This document shows positions 43,085 through 51,973 of a stretch of DNA of 64,000 nt, piece after piece. The stretch's first letter is position 1, and every line of letters starts with the position of its first letter. The DNA is taken from positions 124,001 through 188,000 of the forward strand of contig NZ_FZNR01000005.1 of assembly GCF_900188005.1 (NCBI RefSeq), read 5' to 3'. The DNA is from Actinoplanes regularis. Its GTDB lineage: Bacteria > Actinomycetota > Actinomycetes > Mycobacteriales > Micromonosporaceae. The position numbers and the translations under genes were made by a program. The notes under the pieces were generated by a model, which made no database searches, had not been told where the DNA came from, and saw only the letters and a program-made list of their open reading frames with translations.

Positions 43085-44380
43085 TCAATAGACCCAGCGC
43101 AGAGCCGCCGCCACCTCCTCCGGATCGGCGTCCCGGAAGCGGGCCGCCTCGGCCCGGCGTACCGCCACGACCGCGTCGAACAATGTCGTCCCGAGCGCCT
43201 CCCGCAACGTCTCATCCGCCGCGAACGCGTCCACCGCCGCGTCCAGCGTCGTCGGCAACCGCGGCGCGTCCGGCAGATTCGTCGGATCGCCGGCGACCGG
43301 CTCCGGCAGCGGCCGCCGGCCGGCGAGCCCGTCCAGCGCCGCCGCCACCAGCGCGCCGAGCAGCAGGTACGGGTTCGCGGTCAGGTCGAAGCACTTCACC
43401 TCCAGGTTCGCCGCCCCGGCCAGACCCGCGGTCCCCGGCACGAACCGCAGCGCCGTCTCCCGGGTCTCCACGCCCCAGCAGGCGAACGCGCCCGCCCACC
43501 GCGACGGCACCAGCCGCAGATAGCTCGCCGGGGTGGGTGCACCCACCGCGAGCAGCGCCGGAAGGTGGGCCAGGATGCCGGCCGCCGCGAATCCGCCGGC
43601 GCTGGACGGGAAACCGGTGAACAGGTTGGCTCCGTCGCGCCACGCGGACAGGTGGACGTGGCCGCCGTTGCCGACCCGCCCGGCGAGCACCACCGGCGCG
43701 AACGACGCACGCAACCCGTGCCGGTGCGACACCGCGCGGATGGTCTGGCGTACCAGGACATTGTCGTCGGCCGCGCCGAGCGGATCGGTGGCGGCGATGG
43801 ACACCTCGAACTGCCCGGCCGCGTACTCGGGATGCAACTGTTCGACCTGGACGCCCTGCTCTTCCAGCGCGATCAGCACGTCGCGGGCGTAGTCGCTCAG
43901 TTCGACCAGGCGGGTCATCCCGTACGCCGGGCCGCGGCACGCCGCGACGAAGTCGTCCTCGTCGCGCCCGACCGCCCACTCGACCTCGATCGCGGTCCGG
44001 AACGACAGGCCCTCGGCCGCCGCCCGGCTCACCATCCGCCGGGTGAATCCGCGCTGGTCGGCGATCCACGGCTCGCCCTCCTGGGTGAACCGGTCGGCCG
44101 GCGCCCACGCCCAGCCGGGCTGCCCCGCCAGCACCACGAGCCGGTCGAGATCCGGGCGCAGGCGCAGGTCACCGTCGGGGCCACCGAGCCGGTCGGTGCT
44201 GGTGGTCGAGTCGTCGGCGAGGAAGACGTCGAACACCGGCGAGATGCCGACACCCCATTGGACGGCGTGCTCCAGCCGGGACAGCGGCACGGTCTTTATG
44301 CGGTTGATGCCGGCCGTGTCCACGTACGAAAGGATGACGCCGCGTACCCCTCGCTCGCGCAACTGCAGCACCCCGGGCAT
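43085..44380 (-). CDS. Glutamine synthetase-like enzyme (gamma-glutamyl ligase type)
   Basis: 431 aa from ATG at 44380 with GGGAGGTGGGT upstream. GS catalytic-domain motifs are present: EVEWAVG and EQLHPEYAAGQFEVS (metal-binding glutamates), NGGHVHLSAW (ATP/Glu loop), and LEVKCFDLTANPYLLLGALV at the end. The N-terminal beta-grasp is short (GVRGVILSYVDTAGINRIKTVPL). Divergent from canonical GlnA, nearer to the FluG/PuuA-like group that ligates glutamate to amines or other acceptors. Thirteen bases downstream of the amidohydrolase gene; the pair reconstitutes the two FluG domains. Confidence 0.88.
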   Translation of the reverse strand: MPGVLQLRERGVRGVILSYVDTAGINRIKTVPLSRLEHAVQWGVGISPVFDVFLADDSTTSTDRLGGPDGDLRLRPDLDRLVVLAGQPGWAWAPADRFTQEGEPWIADQRGFTRRMVSRAAAEGLSFRTAIEVEWAVGRDEDDFVAACRGPAYGMTRLVELSDYARDVLIALEEQGVQVEQLHPEYAAGQFEVSIAATDPLGAADDNVLVRQTIRAVSHRHGLRASFAPVVLAGRVGNGGHVHLSAWRDGANLFTGFPSSAGGFAAAGILAHLPALLAVGAPTPASYLRLVPSRWAGAFACWGVETRETALRFVPGTAGLAGAANLEVKCFDLTANPYLLLGALVAAALDGLAGRRPLPEPVAGDPTNLPDAPRLPTTLDAAVDAFAADETLREALGTTLFDAVVAVRRAEAARFRDADPEEVAAALRWVY

Positions 44381-44393
44381 ACCCACCTCCCTT

Positions 44394-45476
44394 TCATAGC
44401 CGGTATACCCGCTGGGCGTTACCGGATCCGACGAGGTCTCCCACCCGGGTGGCGTCGGCCGCCGACCATCGTCCCGCACGGACCCACCCGCCGGTGACCG
44501 TCTCGAACGCCTGCCGGAACGCCAGCGCGCCGAGATGATGCAGTTCGGCCAGCCCGAACGCGTCGGAGGAGTAGAGCACCTTGTGAAAGGGGGCCAGTTC
44601 GAGCGACTCGGCCACGACCGCCGGGGCACGGGCACCCACATGGTTGACGGCCAGCCCGACGTCGACGTACACGTGCGGGAACACGTGCGCCAGGTAACCG
44701 GCCTGGCGGTGGAACGGATAGCAGTGCAACAGCATGACGCTGACGTCCCGGTCGCGGGTCGCCCGCAGGAAGCCGGTCAGCAGCAGCGGGTCGCAGCGCG
44801 CCAGGTCGAGGTCCGGGTCGCCGAAGCCGACGTGCAGCTGCAGGGGCAGGCCCCGCTCCACACCGGCCCAGATCAGATGGCGCAGCAGCACCGGGTCGTC
44901 CAGCCGCGGCCGGCCGCGGCGCAGCCATCTTCCCGCGGCCCGGGCCACCTCCCGCCGGCTCGGCGGCAGCGGATCGAAATCCAGGCCGTACCGGTACGCG
45001 ACGATCGACTTGACGCCGACGGCGCTCGCCACGGCAAGGTCGAGGGCGGCTGAGAGGGCATCGGCGAAACCCGCCGCGGTCACCTCCGGCAACGCCTCGG
45101 CAACGGCTTCCAGGCGTACGATCCCGCGGACCTCCGCCCCGGCGGCCGCCGCCATCTCCGGCCCGTCCAGCAGCTCACCGGGGCGGTACCCGGAGTCGAC
45201 CAGGAACATGTCGACGTCGGCCGCCCGCAGCAGCCGGCGGTTCACCTCGGCCGCTCCCAGCTCCCGCCGCCGGGCCAGGTAGGCCTCCGGATCCGCGTGC
45301 GGCTCGAGGTCCAGAACCGGTGCACACCAGCGCCGCACGGCGAAACCCAGCTGTGAGTCGAACATCGAGCAGCCCGGTGGCGCCGGGCGGTCCGATTCGG
45401 TCGCGAGCGACTCGAACCTCGCCCGGTCGAGCGGGTCGGTCACCGCGCCGTGACAGTGGTGATCGATCAGGCGCAC
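44394..45476 (-). CDS. Amidohydrolase family protein (FluG N-domain type)
   Basis: 360 aa TIM-barrel metal-dependent hydrolase. The HxH motif appears at the start (LIDHHCHGAV), LPLQLHVGFGDPDLDL carries a metal His, LLHCYPFHRQAGYLA another, and KVLYSSDAFGLAELHHLGAL holds the catalytic Asp. This is the amidohydrolase-2 group fused to glutamine synthetase in FluG. Upstream and cotranscribed with the GS-like gene (13 bases apart). A joint role in metabolising a gamma-glutamyl or amide compound is likely but the compound is unknown. Confidence 0.87.
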   Translation of the reverse strand: MRLIDHHCHGAVTDPLDRARFESLATESDRPAPPGCSMFDSQLGFAVRRWCAPVLDLEPHADPEAYLARRRELGAAEVNRRLLRAADVDMFLVDSGYRPGELLDGPEMAAAAGAEVRGIVRLEAVAEALPEVTAAGFADALSAALDLAVASAVGVKSIVAYRYGLDFDPLPPSRREVARAAGRWLRRGRPRLDDPVLLRHLIWAGVERGLPLQLHVGFGDPDLDLARCDPLLLTGFLRATRDRDVSVMLLHCYPFHRQAGYLAHVFPHVYVDVGLAVNHVGARAPAVVAESLELAPFHKVLYSSDAFGLAELHHLGALAFRQAFETVTGGWVRAGRWSAADATRVGDLVGSGNAQRVYRL

Positions 45477-45540
45477 CGGTCCAGTATCGCGGCCGGCCCG
45501 GATCCGGGGGCCGAACGCTCACTCTGGTGTCCGACGACGG

Positions 45541-45574
45541 CGTGGGCCTGCACGAGCCGGCCGGCAGGCCCACG
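45541..45574 (-). terminator. Hairpin terminator of the CE1-type esterase gene
   Basis: CGTGGGCCTGC (45541-45551) and GCAGGCCCACG (45564-45574) are perfect 11-bp arms with a 12-base loop, seven bases beyond the minus-strand stop at 45582. Confidence 0.7.
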
Positions 45575-45581
45575 AGCGTCG

Positions 45582-46868
45582 TCAGCCGGCCTGACAGGCC
45601 GGCGTGGTGGTGGGTCCGTTGCCGGTGCCCTGGAATCCGAACTCGGTGCTGCCGCCGGCCGCGACGGTGCCGTTGTAGCCGGCGTTGCGGAAGCTGACCG
45701 TGCCGGAGCTGCCGGTCGCGGTCGCGCTCCAGGTGTTGGTCACGGCGCTGCCCGACGGCAATGCCACGGTCACGGTCCAACCGGTGAGCGCCGCCGACCC
45801 CGCGGTCACCCGTACCGTGGCGACGTAGCCTCCGGTCCAGGAGTTCAGCGACACGGTCGCGGTGCAGGCGCCGGACGCCGGCGGCGTCGTGGTGGGCGGC
45901 GTCGTGGGCGTGGTCGGGGTCGTGGTCGTACCGTCGAGGCCGAAGAAGGAGATCACCATCTTGGCCATGCCGCTCAGCGGCAGGGAGTGGCCGACGCCGG
46001 CGACGCTGATGCCCTCGACGGGCGCCTGGACGATGTTCGTGCCGTAGCGGGTGCGGGTCCAGCCGGACTGCGGCGTGTCGGTGGCGACCGGTGTCTGGCT
46101 GACGCCGAGCACGTTGGTCCACTGCTTGATCTCTTCGCCGAAGTTCGGGTACGCCAGCGTCGTGTCCGTGGCACCGTGGAACACCTGCATCCGCGGACGC
46201 CGGCCGGTGTAGCCGGGGTAGGCCGCCCGGACGAGATCGCCCCAGGCCGCCGGGGTTTTGATGAGTTGCCCGGCCGAGCAGGTGCTGTTCCAGCCGGCCT
46301 GGTTGGCGGGGTTGGTCGGGTCACCGGCGGTGGCGGCGAAGCAGCCGAACGGAACGCCCATGAACGCGGCACCGGCGGCGAACACATCGGGGTAGTCGCC
46401 GAGCAGGACGTTGGTCATCATGCCGCCGGACGAGGCACCGGTGACGAACGTGCGGTTGACGTCGGTGTTGTAGTGCTGCTGAACGTATCTGACCATCGAG
46501 AGGATGCCGGCCGGGTCGCTGGTGCTGTTGTGGGTCAGGGCGCCCGGGCTGGAGACGTCGAAGCAGTTGCCCGAGCGGGTGGCGGACGGGTAGATCACGA
46601 TGAAGCCGTACTGGTCGGCGAGGGATTTGAACTCGGTGCCGGAGTAGAACGCCGGGCCGGAGCCGGTGCAGTAGTGCACGGCGACCAGCACGGCCGGGTT
46701 GGCGGGGCGCTGGTCCGGCACGTAGAGGTGCATGCGCAGGCCGGTGGGGTTGCTGCCGAAGCCGGTCACCTCGGTCAGCGCGGCAGCGGAGGCGGGGGCG
46801 GCCGGCAGGGCGACGGCCGCGGCGAACGCGATGATCGCGGCGAGCAGGGCTAGCCAGATTTTCTTCAT
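45582..46868 (-). CDS. Secreted PHB-depolymerase/CE1-type esterase with C-terminal CBM2
   Basis: 428 aa. Signal peptide 1-28 (AAIIAFAAAVALPAAPASA). Alpha/beta-hydrolase domain with nucleophile Ser146 in GASSGGM and terminal His in VAGVGHSLPL; such CE1 proteins are acetylxylan or feruloyl esterases, or polyester depolymerases. A Thr/Pro linker (about 318-335) leads to a CBM2 cellulose-binding module (about 338-428) with conserved Trp (LNSWTGGYVATVRV, LTGWTVTVALPSG) and a Cys pair. Divergent from the GH62 gene across a region with two CelR/CebR-like boxes, so likely cellulose or cello-oligosaccharide induced. Start ATG at 46868. Confidence 0.93.
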   Translation of the reverse strand: MKKIWLALLAAIIAFAAAVALPAAPASAAALTEVTGFGSNPTGLRMHLYVPDQRPANPAVLVAVHYCTGSGPAFYSGTEFKSLADQYGFIVIYPSATRSGNCFDVSSPGALTHNSTSDPAGILSMVRYVQQHYNTDVNRTFVTGASSGGMMTNVLLGDYPDVFAAGAAFMGVPFGCFAATAGDPTNPANQAGWNSTCSAGQLIKTPAAWGDLVRAAYPGYTGRRPRMQVFHGATDTTLAYPNFGEEIKQWTNVLGVSQTPVATDTPQSGWTRTRYGTNIVQAPVEGISVAGVGHSLPLSGMAKMVISFFGLDGTTTTPTTPTTPPTTTPPASGACTATVSLNSWTGGYVATVRVTAGSAALTGWTVTVALPSGSAVTNTWSATATGSSGTVSFRNAGYNGTVAAGGSTEFGFQGTGNGPTTTPACQAG

Positions 46869-46958
46869 GCGACGTCCTTCGGGAGCGGATGGGAGCCGTC
46901 ACGGCCGGTGCACGGCAAGGGCCCTCCCAGCGATGGATGTAAATGCCCCGCATCGTAA

Positions 46959-46972
46959 CGGGAGCGCTCCCA
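46959..46972. promoter_or_regulatory. CelR/CebR-type operator, copy 1
   Basis: CGGGAGCGCTCCCA contains the 12-bp core GGGAGCGCTCCC and differs by one base from the known LacI-family cellulose-utilisation operator TGGGAGCGCTCCCA of Thermobifida and Streptomyces. It lies 91 bases upstream of the esterase start. Confidence 0.88.
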
Positions 46973-47058
46973 TGCATTCAAGAAACGGCTGACGAGGTAC
47001 GACCTGCCTGCCCGGCGCCACATAACAGCTTTTCAGTGACGTCTTTCGATTGAACATC

Positions 47059-47072
47059 TGGGAGCGCTCCCG
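47059..47072. promoter_or_regulatory. CelR/CebR-type operator, copy 2
   Basis: TGGGAGCGCTCCCG, again one base from consensus with an intact 12-bp palindrome, 73 bases upstream of the GH62 start. The two boxes are 100 bases apart, so each divergent promoter has its own box and looping is possible. Confidence 0.88.
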
Positions 47073-47144
47073 TAACGTCCCTGGCACGGCCGCTGGACGC
47101 CCTCCGAGCGCGCGGGCCGCCATCCCCTCAGGAGAGCAAGCGCT

Positions 47145-48536
47145 ATGAGCAGATTCAGGACGACCAATGTCAGGCTGGCGTCGGCCGGCGTGGTTGCGCT
47201 GGCCTTCGCGACGGTCGCCGTGGCATTTCCGGCCAACGCGGCGGCTGCGGGCTGCTCGGTGAAGTACACGGTGACGTCCCAGTGGGCCGGTGGATTCGGC
47301 GCCGAGGTCGCGATCACCAACCTCGGTGATCCGCTTACCGGCTGGACGCTGAACTGGTCGTTCGGTGCGGGGCAGACGGTCACCCAGGCGTGGAACACGA
47401 CACTGACCCAGAGCGGATCGGCGGTGACCGCGAAGAACGTGAGCTACAACGGCGCGGTCGCGACCAACGGCACGGTCACGTTCGGCTTCAACGGGGCGTG
47501 GACGGGCAGCAATCCGGCGCCGGCGAACTTCGCGGTGAACGGGGTGACGTGCACCGGCGGCACGACACCGCCGAGCACGCCGACGACCAGCGCGCCCACC
47601 AGCGCCCCGACCAGCGCCCCGCCCGGCACGTGCACGCTTCCGTCGACGTACCGATGGTCGTCGACGGGCTCGCTGGCGACCCCGAAATCGGGATGGGTCT
47701 CGCTCAAGGACTTCACCAGCGTCGTCCACAACGGCAAACACCTGGTCTACGGATCGAACGTGTCGACCGCCGGTACGTACGGCTCGATGAACTTCAACAC
47801 CTTCACGAACTGGTCCGACATGGCCTCGGCCGGCCAGAACGGCATGTCCTCGGCCACCGTCGCCCCCACCCTGTTCTACTTCGCCCCGAAGAACATCTGG
47901 GTGCTCGCCTACCAGTGGGGTGCATACCCGTTCCTGTACCGGACGTCGAGCGACCCCACCAACGCCAACGGCTGGTCAGCGGCGCAGCCACTGTTCACCG
48001 GAAGCGTCTCCGACGCTCCGTACGGACCGATCGACCAGACCCTGATCGGCGACGGCACCAACATGTATCTCTTCTTCGCCGGCGACAACGGCAAGATCTA
48101 CCGGGCCGGCATGCCCATCGGAAACTTCCCCGGCAACTTCGGCTCGTCGTACACGACGATCCTGAGCGACTCCACGAACAACCTGTTCGAAGCGGTGCAG
48201 GTCTACAAGGTCCAGGGGCAGAACCAGTACCTGATGATCGTCGAGGCGATCGGCGCGAACGGGCGCTACTTCCGCTCGTTCACCGCCACCAGCCTCGGCG
48301 GCACGTGGACGCCGCAGACCACCTCCGAGAGCAACCCGTTCGCCGGCAAGGCCAACAGCGGCGCCACCTGGACCAACGACATCAGCCACGGCGATCTGGT
48401 GCGCACGAACCCCGATCAGACGATGACAATCGATCCCTGCAACCTGCAGCTGCTCTACCAGGGCCGTGACCCCAGCTCCAGTGGCGACTACAACCTGCTG
48501 CCGTGGCGGCCGGCGGTGCTGACCCTGCAGCGGTAG
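47145..48536 (+). CDS. GH62 alpha-L-arabinofuranosidase with N-terminal CBM2
   Basis: 463 aa secreted enzyme that removes arabinose side chains from arabinoxylan. Signal peptide 1-34 ([17 protein letters not shown]). CBM2 about 36-140 ([33 protein letters not shown]). Ser/Thr/Pro linker about 141-160. GH62 catalytic domain from 163: [18 protein letters not shown] with the catalytic base Asp near residue 189, [20 protein letters not shown] and [15 protein letters not shown] with the acid Glu. Preceded by an operator of the cellulose regulon; the SGNH esterase gene starts 33 bases after the stop, so they are probably cotranscribed. Confidence 0.95.
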   Translation: MSRFRTTNVRLASAGVVALAFATVAVAFPANAAAAGCSVKYTVTSQWAGGFGAEVAITNLGDPLTGWTLNWSFGAGQTVTQAWNTTLTQSGSAVTAKNVSYNGAVATNGTVTFGFNGAWTGSNPAPANFAVNGVTCTGGTTPPSTPTTSAPTSAPTSAPPGTCTLPSTYRWSSTGSLATPKSGWVSLKDFTSVVHNGKHLVYGSNVSTAGTYGSMNFNTFTNWSDMASAGQNGMSSATVAPTLFYFAPKNIWVLAYQWGAYPFLYRTSSDPTNANGWSAAQPLFTGSVSDAPYGPIDQTLIGDGTNMYLFFAGDNGKIYRAGMPIGNFPGNFGSSYTTILSDSTNNLFEAVQVYKVQGQNQYLMIVEAIGANGRYFRSFTATSLGGTWTPQTTSESNPFAGKANSGATWTNDISHGDLVRTNPDQTMTIDPCNLQLLYQGRDPSSSGDYNLLPWRPAVLTLQR

Positions 48537-48569
48537 TCGCACAGCCCCCGCGCCGTGAAAGGACCTGTC

Positions 48570-49631
48570 ATGCGAAAACCGATGCGCCTGCTCGTCAGCG
48601 CGGCCGCCACGGTGGCCACCCTCGTCGCCGCGACAGCCCTCGCGGCCGGCGCGGCCAGCGCGGAATCCAATGGTGGGGTACGGGTCATGCCGCTGGGGGA
48701 CTCGATCACCGACGGCTTCAACGTTCCCGGCGGCTACCGGATCGACCTGTGGCAGAAGCTTGTCGCCGGCGGTTACACCGTCGACTTCGTCGGCTCGGCG
48801 GCCAACGGGCCGGCCGGCCTGGGCGACCACGACCACGAAGGCCACTCCGGCTGGACCATCGCCCAGATCGACGCCAACATCGTCAACTGGCTGCAGACCT
48901 ACACGCCGCGCACCATCCTGCTGCACATCGGCACCAACGACATGTACGGCAGCGACCCCGCCGGCGCCCCGTCGCGGCTGTCCACCCTGATCGACCACAT
49001 CACCACCCAGGCGCCGCAGTCCGAGCTGTTCGTGGCCACGATCACCCCGCTGTCCTGCTGCGACGCGACGGTGCGTACCTTCAACGCCCAGCTCCCGGGG
49101 ATCGTGACCAGCAAGGCCAACGCCGGCAAGCACGTGCACCTGGTCCAGATGTACAACGCGCTGACCACCGCCGACCTGGCCGACGGGGTGCACCCGAACG
49201 CGGGTGGCTACAGCAAGATGGCCACGGTCTGGAACGACGCGCTGCGCTCGGTGCCGGGCAGCCTCACCCCTGTCACGTCGACACCGAGCAGCCCCACCAC
49301 CCCGGCGAGCACACCACCGGCCAGCCCGACCGGTGCCTGTACGGCCGGCTATCGGTTGACCAACAACTGGGGCACCGGCTACCAGGCCGAAGTGACCATC
49401 CAAGCCGGAACCGCACCGGTCAGCGGCTGGACGGTTCGCCTGACCCTGGCGAGCGGGCAGAGCATCACCAACCTCTGGAACGGCGTGAACACCGGCACCG
49501 GCGGCGCGATCAGCGTGAAGAACGCCTCCTACAACGGTGCTCTGCCGGCCGGCGCCTCGACCACGTTCGGGTTCGTCGCCACCGGCAACGGCGGTAGCGC
49601 GCCCACCGCCATCAGCTGCACCAGTCCCTGA
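48570..49631 (+). CDS. Secreted SGNH esterase (CE3-like) with C-terminal CBM2
   Basis: 353 aa from ATG at 48570 with GAAAGGA upstream; a GTG at 48555 would overlap the ribosome site. Signal peptide about 1-32. SGNH block I MPLGDSITDGFN (nucleophile Ser), block III LLHIGTNDMYG (Asn), block V LADGVHPNAGGY (Asp and His). Related to CE3 acetylxylan esterases. A Pro/Thr/Ser linker then CBM2 (LTNNWGTGYQAEVTIQAGTA, VSGWTVRLTLASG). Likely deacetylates xylan, cooperating with the GH62 enzyme encoded just upstream. Confidence 0.93.
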   Translation: MRKPMRLLVSAAATVATLVAATALAAGAASAESNGGVRVMPLGDSITDGFNVPGGYRIDLWQKLVAGGYTVDFVGSAANGPAGLGDHDHEGHSGWTIAQIDANIVNWLQTYTPRTILLHIGTNDMYGSDPAGAPSRLSTLIDHITTQAPQSELFVATITPLSCCDATVRTFNAQLPGIVTSKANAGKHVHLVQMYNALTTADLADGVHPNAGGYSKMATVWNDALRSVPGSLTPVTSTPSSPTTPASTPPASPTGACTAGYRLTNNWGTGYQAEVTIQAGTAPVSGWTVRLTLASGQSITNLWNGVNTGTGGAISVKNASYNGALPAGASTTFGFVATGNGGSAPTAISCTSP

Positions 49632-49770
49632 ACGCCGGTACTGCCCTGACCCACGGCGCCACGCTGCCCCGTACCGGCTCCCGCGACCGTAGCCAAGATC
49701 CGGGGCCTTGTGCGATCAGAAATCGCAGCGTATAGACGGACATCATCATGCCGAGTCAAGGGAGACCTGC

Positions 49771-51126
49771 ATGCGCCCGTTTCGCGCCGCTATCCGAACT
49801 GTCCTGATCCTCGCTGTCGGCCTTGTCCCGGCAGTGCCTGCCGCCGCCGCGGAGCCCACGCCGGGCGCGTACTACCTGCAGAGCGTCACCACCGGCCTCG
49901 CGGCCGCGGCCGCCGGCGACACCGTGCAGCAGCACCACCCCAAGGGCGACGAGGACCACCAGCAGTGGACGCTGCGCGCCGACGGCGCCGGCCACCGATT
50001 GGAGAACCTCGACCAACCCGGCCGTTGCCTCGGCCGGTCCGCCACCGCGCCGGCCGTTCTGGCCTGCACGGATCCGGCCACGATGTGGCAGATCAGCGCC
50101 GCGGGCACCGACCAGTACACGGTCAGGGACCCCGACGCCGACCGCTACCTGACGGTGGTGCCCAGCGGCGACGTGTGGGCCACCGAACTGGGCCTGGGCG
50201 CCGACGGCCCGCCGGCGCATTGGTACCTGACCCCGCTGACGCCCGTCCGGACGCCGCTGCCGCCCGACGGCGACCGGACTCTCGACCAGGTCACCTTCCT
50301 GACCGCCCACAACGCCTACGCCAACGGCGTCGACGGCGGCTTCGCGCCGCCGATCATCAACTTCTTCCCCAACCAGGTACGCGGCATCGACCGGCAACTC
50401 GCCGACGGCGTACGCGGGTTCATGCTCGACCTCCACCAGACCCCGGACGGCGCGATCCTGTGCCACAACAGCTGCACCCTGGTCTCCCGGCCGGTGGCGC
50501 TCTGGGTCGACCTGCGCCGGATCACCACGTTCCTCAACGCCCACCCGGACGAGATCGCCACCGTCTTCCTGGAGGACTACGTCGCGCCCGACGTGCTGCG
50601 CGCCGAACTGGCCCGCGTTCCCGGCCTGGCGGACCTGCTGATCCGGCCCGACGTCGAGGGCGTGCGCGACCACGGCTGGCCGCGCCTGGCGGACCTGCGG
50701 GAGCGCAACAAGCGCCTGCTGATCTTCAGCGACCACGATCGCGGCTCCGATCGGGCGGCGGGCCTGACCCGCGACAGCTTCGGCGTGCAGTACCAGCGCG
50801 AGTGGACCGTGGAGAACTACTGGTCGATGGGCTCCGGCGCGAGCACGTCCGACTGGTCGTGCTTCAGCCGCTGGTACGGCGCCGGCGCGGCGAACATCCC
50901 GCTCACCCGGACCGAGCCGGGCTTCCGGCCGCTGTTCGTCATGAACCACTTCCGGGATGCCACCGTGTCGGCCACCGCCTCGGCCGACAACGGCAAAGTG
51001 CTCAACCGGGCCGAGCGCTTCTGTGCCCCGGCCGCCCGCAAGAAGCCCAACTTCGTCGCCGTCGACCGCTATGACCTGGGCTCACCCGCGGGGGCGGTGG
51101 CACAGCTCAACACGTACGCCTACTGA
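49771..51126 (+). CDS. Secreted phosphatidylinositol-specific phospholipase C-like protein
   Basis: 451 aa from ATG at 49771 with AAGGGAG upstream. Signal peptide about 1-27 (AVGLVPAVPAAAA). N-terminal region about 30-150 resembles a ricin-type beta-trefoil (YLQSVTTGLAAAAAGD, QQWTLRADG, GRCLGRS). The PLC-X domain (about 165-390) has the first catalytic His in FLTAHNAYANG and the second in ILCHNSCTL, with FLEDYV and LIFSDHDRG. Probable extracellular cleavage of phosphatidylinositol or of GPI-like glycolipids. Last gene in the secreted-enzyme block; convergent overlap of seven bases with the Sir2 gene. Confidence 0.86.
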   Translation: MRPFRAAIRTVLILAVGLVPAVPAAAAEPTPGAYYLQSVTTGLAAAAAGDTVQQHHPKGDEDHQQWTLRADGAGHRLENLDQPGRCLGRSATAPAVLACTDPATMWQISAAGTDQYTVRDPDADRYLTVVPSGDVWATELGLGADGPPAHWYLTPLTPVRTPLPPDGDRTLDQVTFLTAHNAYANGVDGGFAPPIINFFPNQVRGIDRQLADGVRGFMLDLHQTPDGAILCHNSCTLVSRPVALWVDLRRITTFLNAHPDEIATVFLEDYVAPDVLRAELARVPGLADLLIRPDVEGVRDHGWPRLADLRERNKRLLIFSDHDRGSDRAAGLTRDSFGVQYQREWTVENYWSMGSGASTSDWSCFSRWYGAGAANIPLTRTEPGFRPLFVMNHFRDATVSATASADNGKVLNRAERFCAPAARKKPNFVAVDRYDLGSPAGAVAQLNTYAY

Positions 51127-51869
51127 CCAGGGCGCAGGGCAGCGCAGATCTGGGGGAGGGCCGTACCGATCGGCTCCCGGATCACCTCGACGGCGATTTC
51201 GTCGTACGGGGTCGGATCGCGGTTGACGATGACCAGCCGGTTGCCGGCGTTGACCGCCACCGCGCACAGCGAGGCGACCGGCTCGACCCGCAGCGAGCTA
51301 CCGGCCACGATCATGAGCTGGGTGTGCGCCGCGATCCGTTCGGCCAGGCCGGTGACCGACGGGTCGAGGTGCTCGCCGAAGAGCACCACGGCCAGTTTCA
51401 GGATCGCTCCGCAGTCGACACAGCGAGGGTCGGCATCGCCCGTCCTGACCCGCGCCATCGTCTGCTCGCTCGGTGTGCGCCGCCGGCAGCCGGTGCACAC
51501 GACCTCGTGCATCGAGCCGTGCAGTTCGAGTACCTTCCGTGCGCTGGAGCCGGCACGCTGGTGCAGCCCGTCGACGTTCTGCGTCAGGATGCGTACCGCG
51601 ACGCCGGAGCGCTCCAGATCGGCGAGCGCCCGGTGTGCCGCGTTCGGCTCGGCCCGCCAGGCGGCGTGATCGAGATAGGTTCGCCAGAACGCCGCCCGCA
51701 CCGTCGAGTCGGCCATGAACGACTCGTAGGTGAACGCCTTGACCAGCGCGGGGTCGCGGGTCCACACGCCCTCCGGCCCCCGATAGTCGGGAATGCCGGA
51801 ATCCGTCGAGACACCCGCGCCGGTCAGGACCGCCACCCGCTCGACCCCGTCGGTCCAACTCTTGATCAT
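51120..51869 (-). CDS. Sir2 family NAD-dependent protein deacylase
   Basis: 249 aa from ATG at 51869. LTGAGVSTDSGIPDYRGPEG (NAD-binding), ILTQNVDGLHQRAG (NAD ribose), catalytic His in LELHGSMHEV, two zinc Cys pairs (VCTGC and RCVDC), and IVAGSSLRVEP are all intact, so catalysis is expected. Removes acetyl or acyl groups from lysines in the cytoplasm. An in-frame ATG at 51935 would give a longer tail. Divergent from the SagB-like gene. Confidence 0.95.
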   Translation of the reverse strand: MIKSWTDGVERVAVLTGAGVSTDSGIPDYRGPEGVWTRDPALVKAFTYESFMADSTVRAAFWRTYLDHAAWRAEPNAAHRALADLERSGVAVRILTQNVDGLHQRAGSSARKVLELHGSMHEVVCTGCRRRTPSEQTMARVRTGDADPRCVDCGAILKLAVVLFGEHLDPSVTGLAERIAAHTQLMIVAGSSLRVEPVASLCAVAVNAGNRLVIVNRDPTPYDEIAVEVIREPIGTALPQICAALRPGQ

Positions 51870-51973
51870 GGTCGCTGATGGTAGGTCGTCGGAGATTCCG
51901 CGACGACCCAATAAGCGGCCGGTCAGAAGATCCACATCAGAGGTGCGGTACGGGCACCTGGCAGAGTGGCAGT

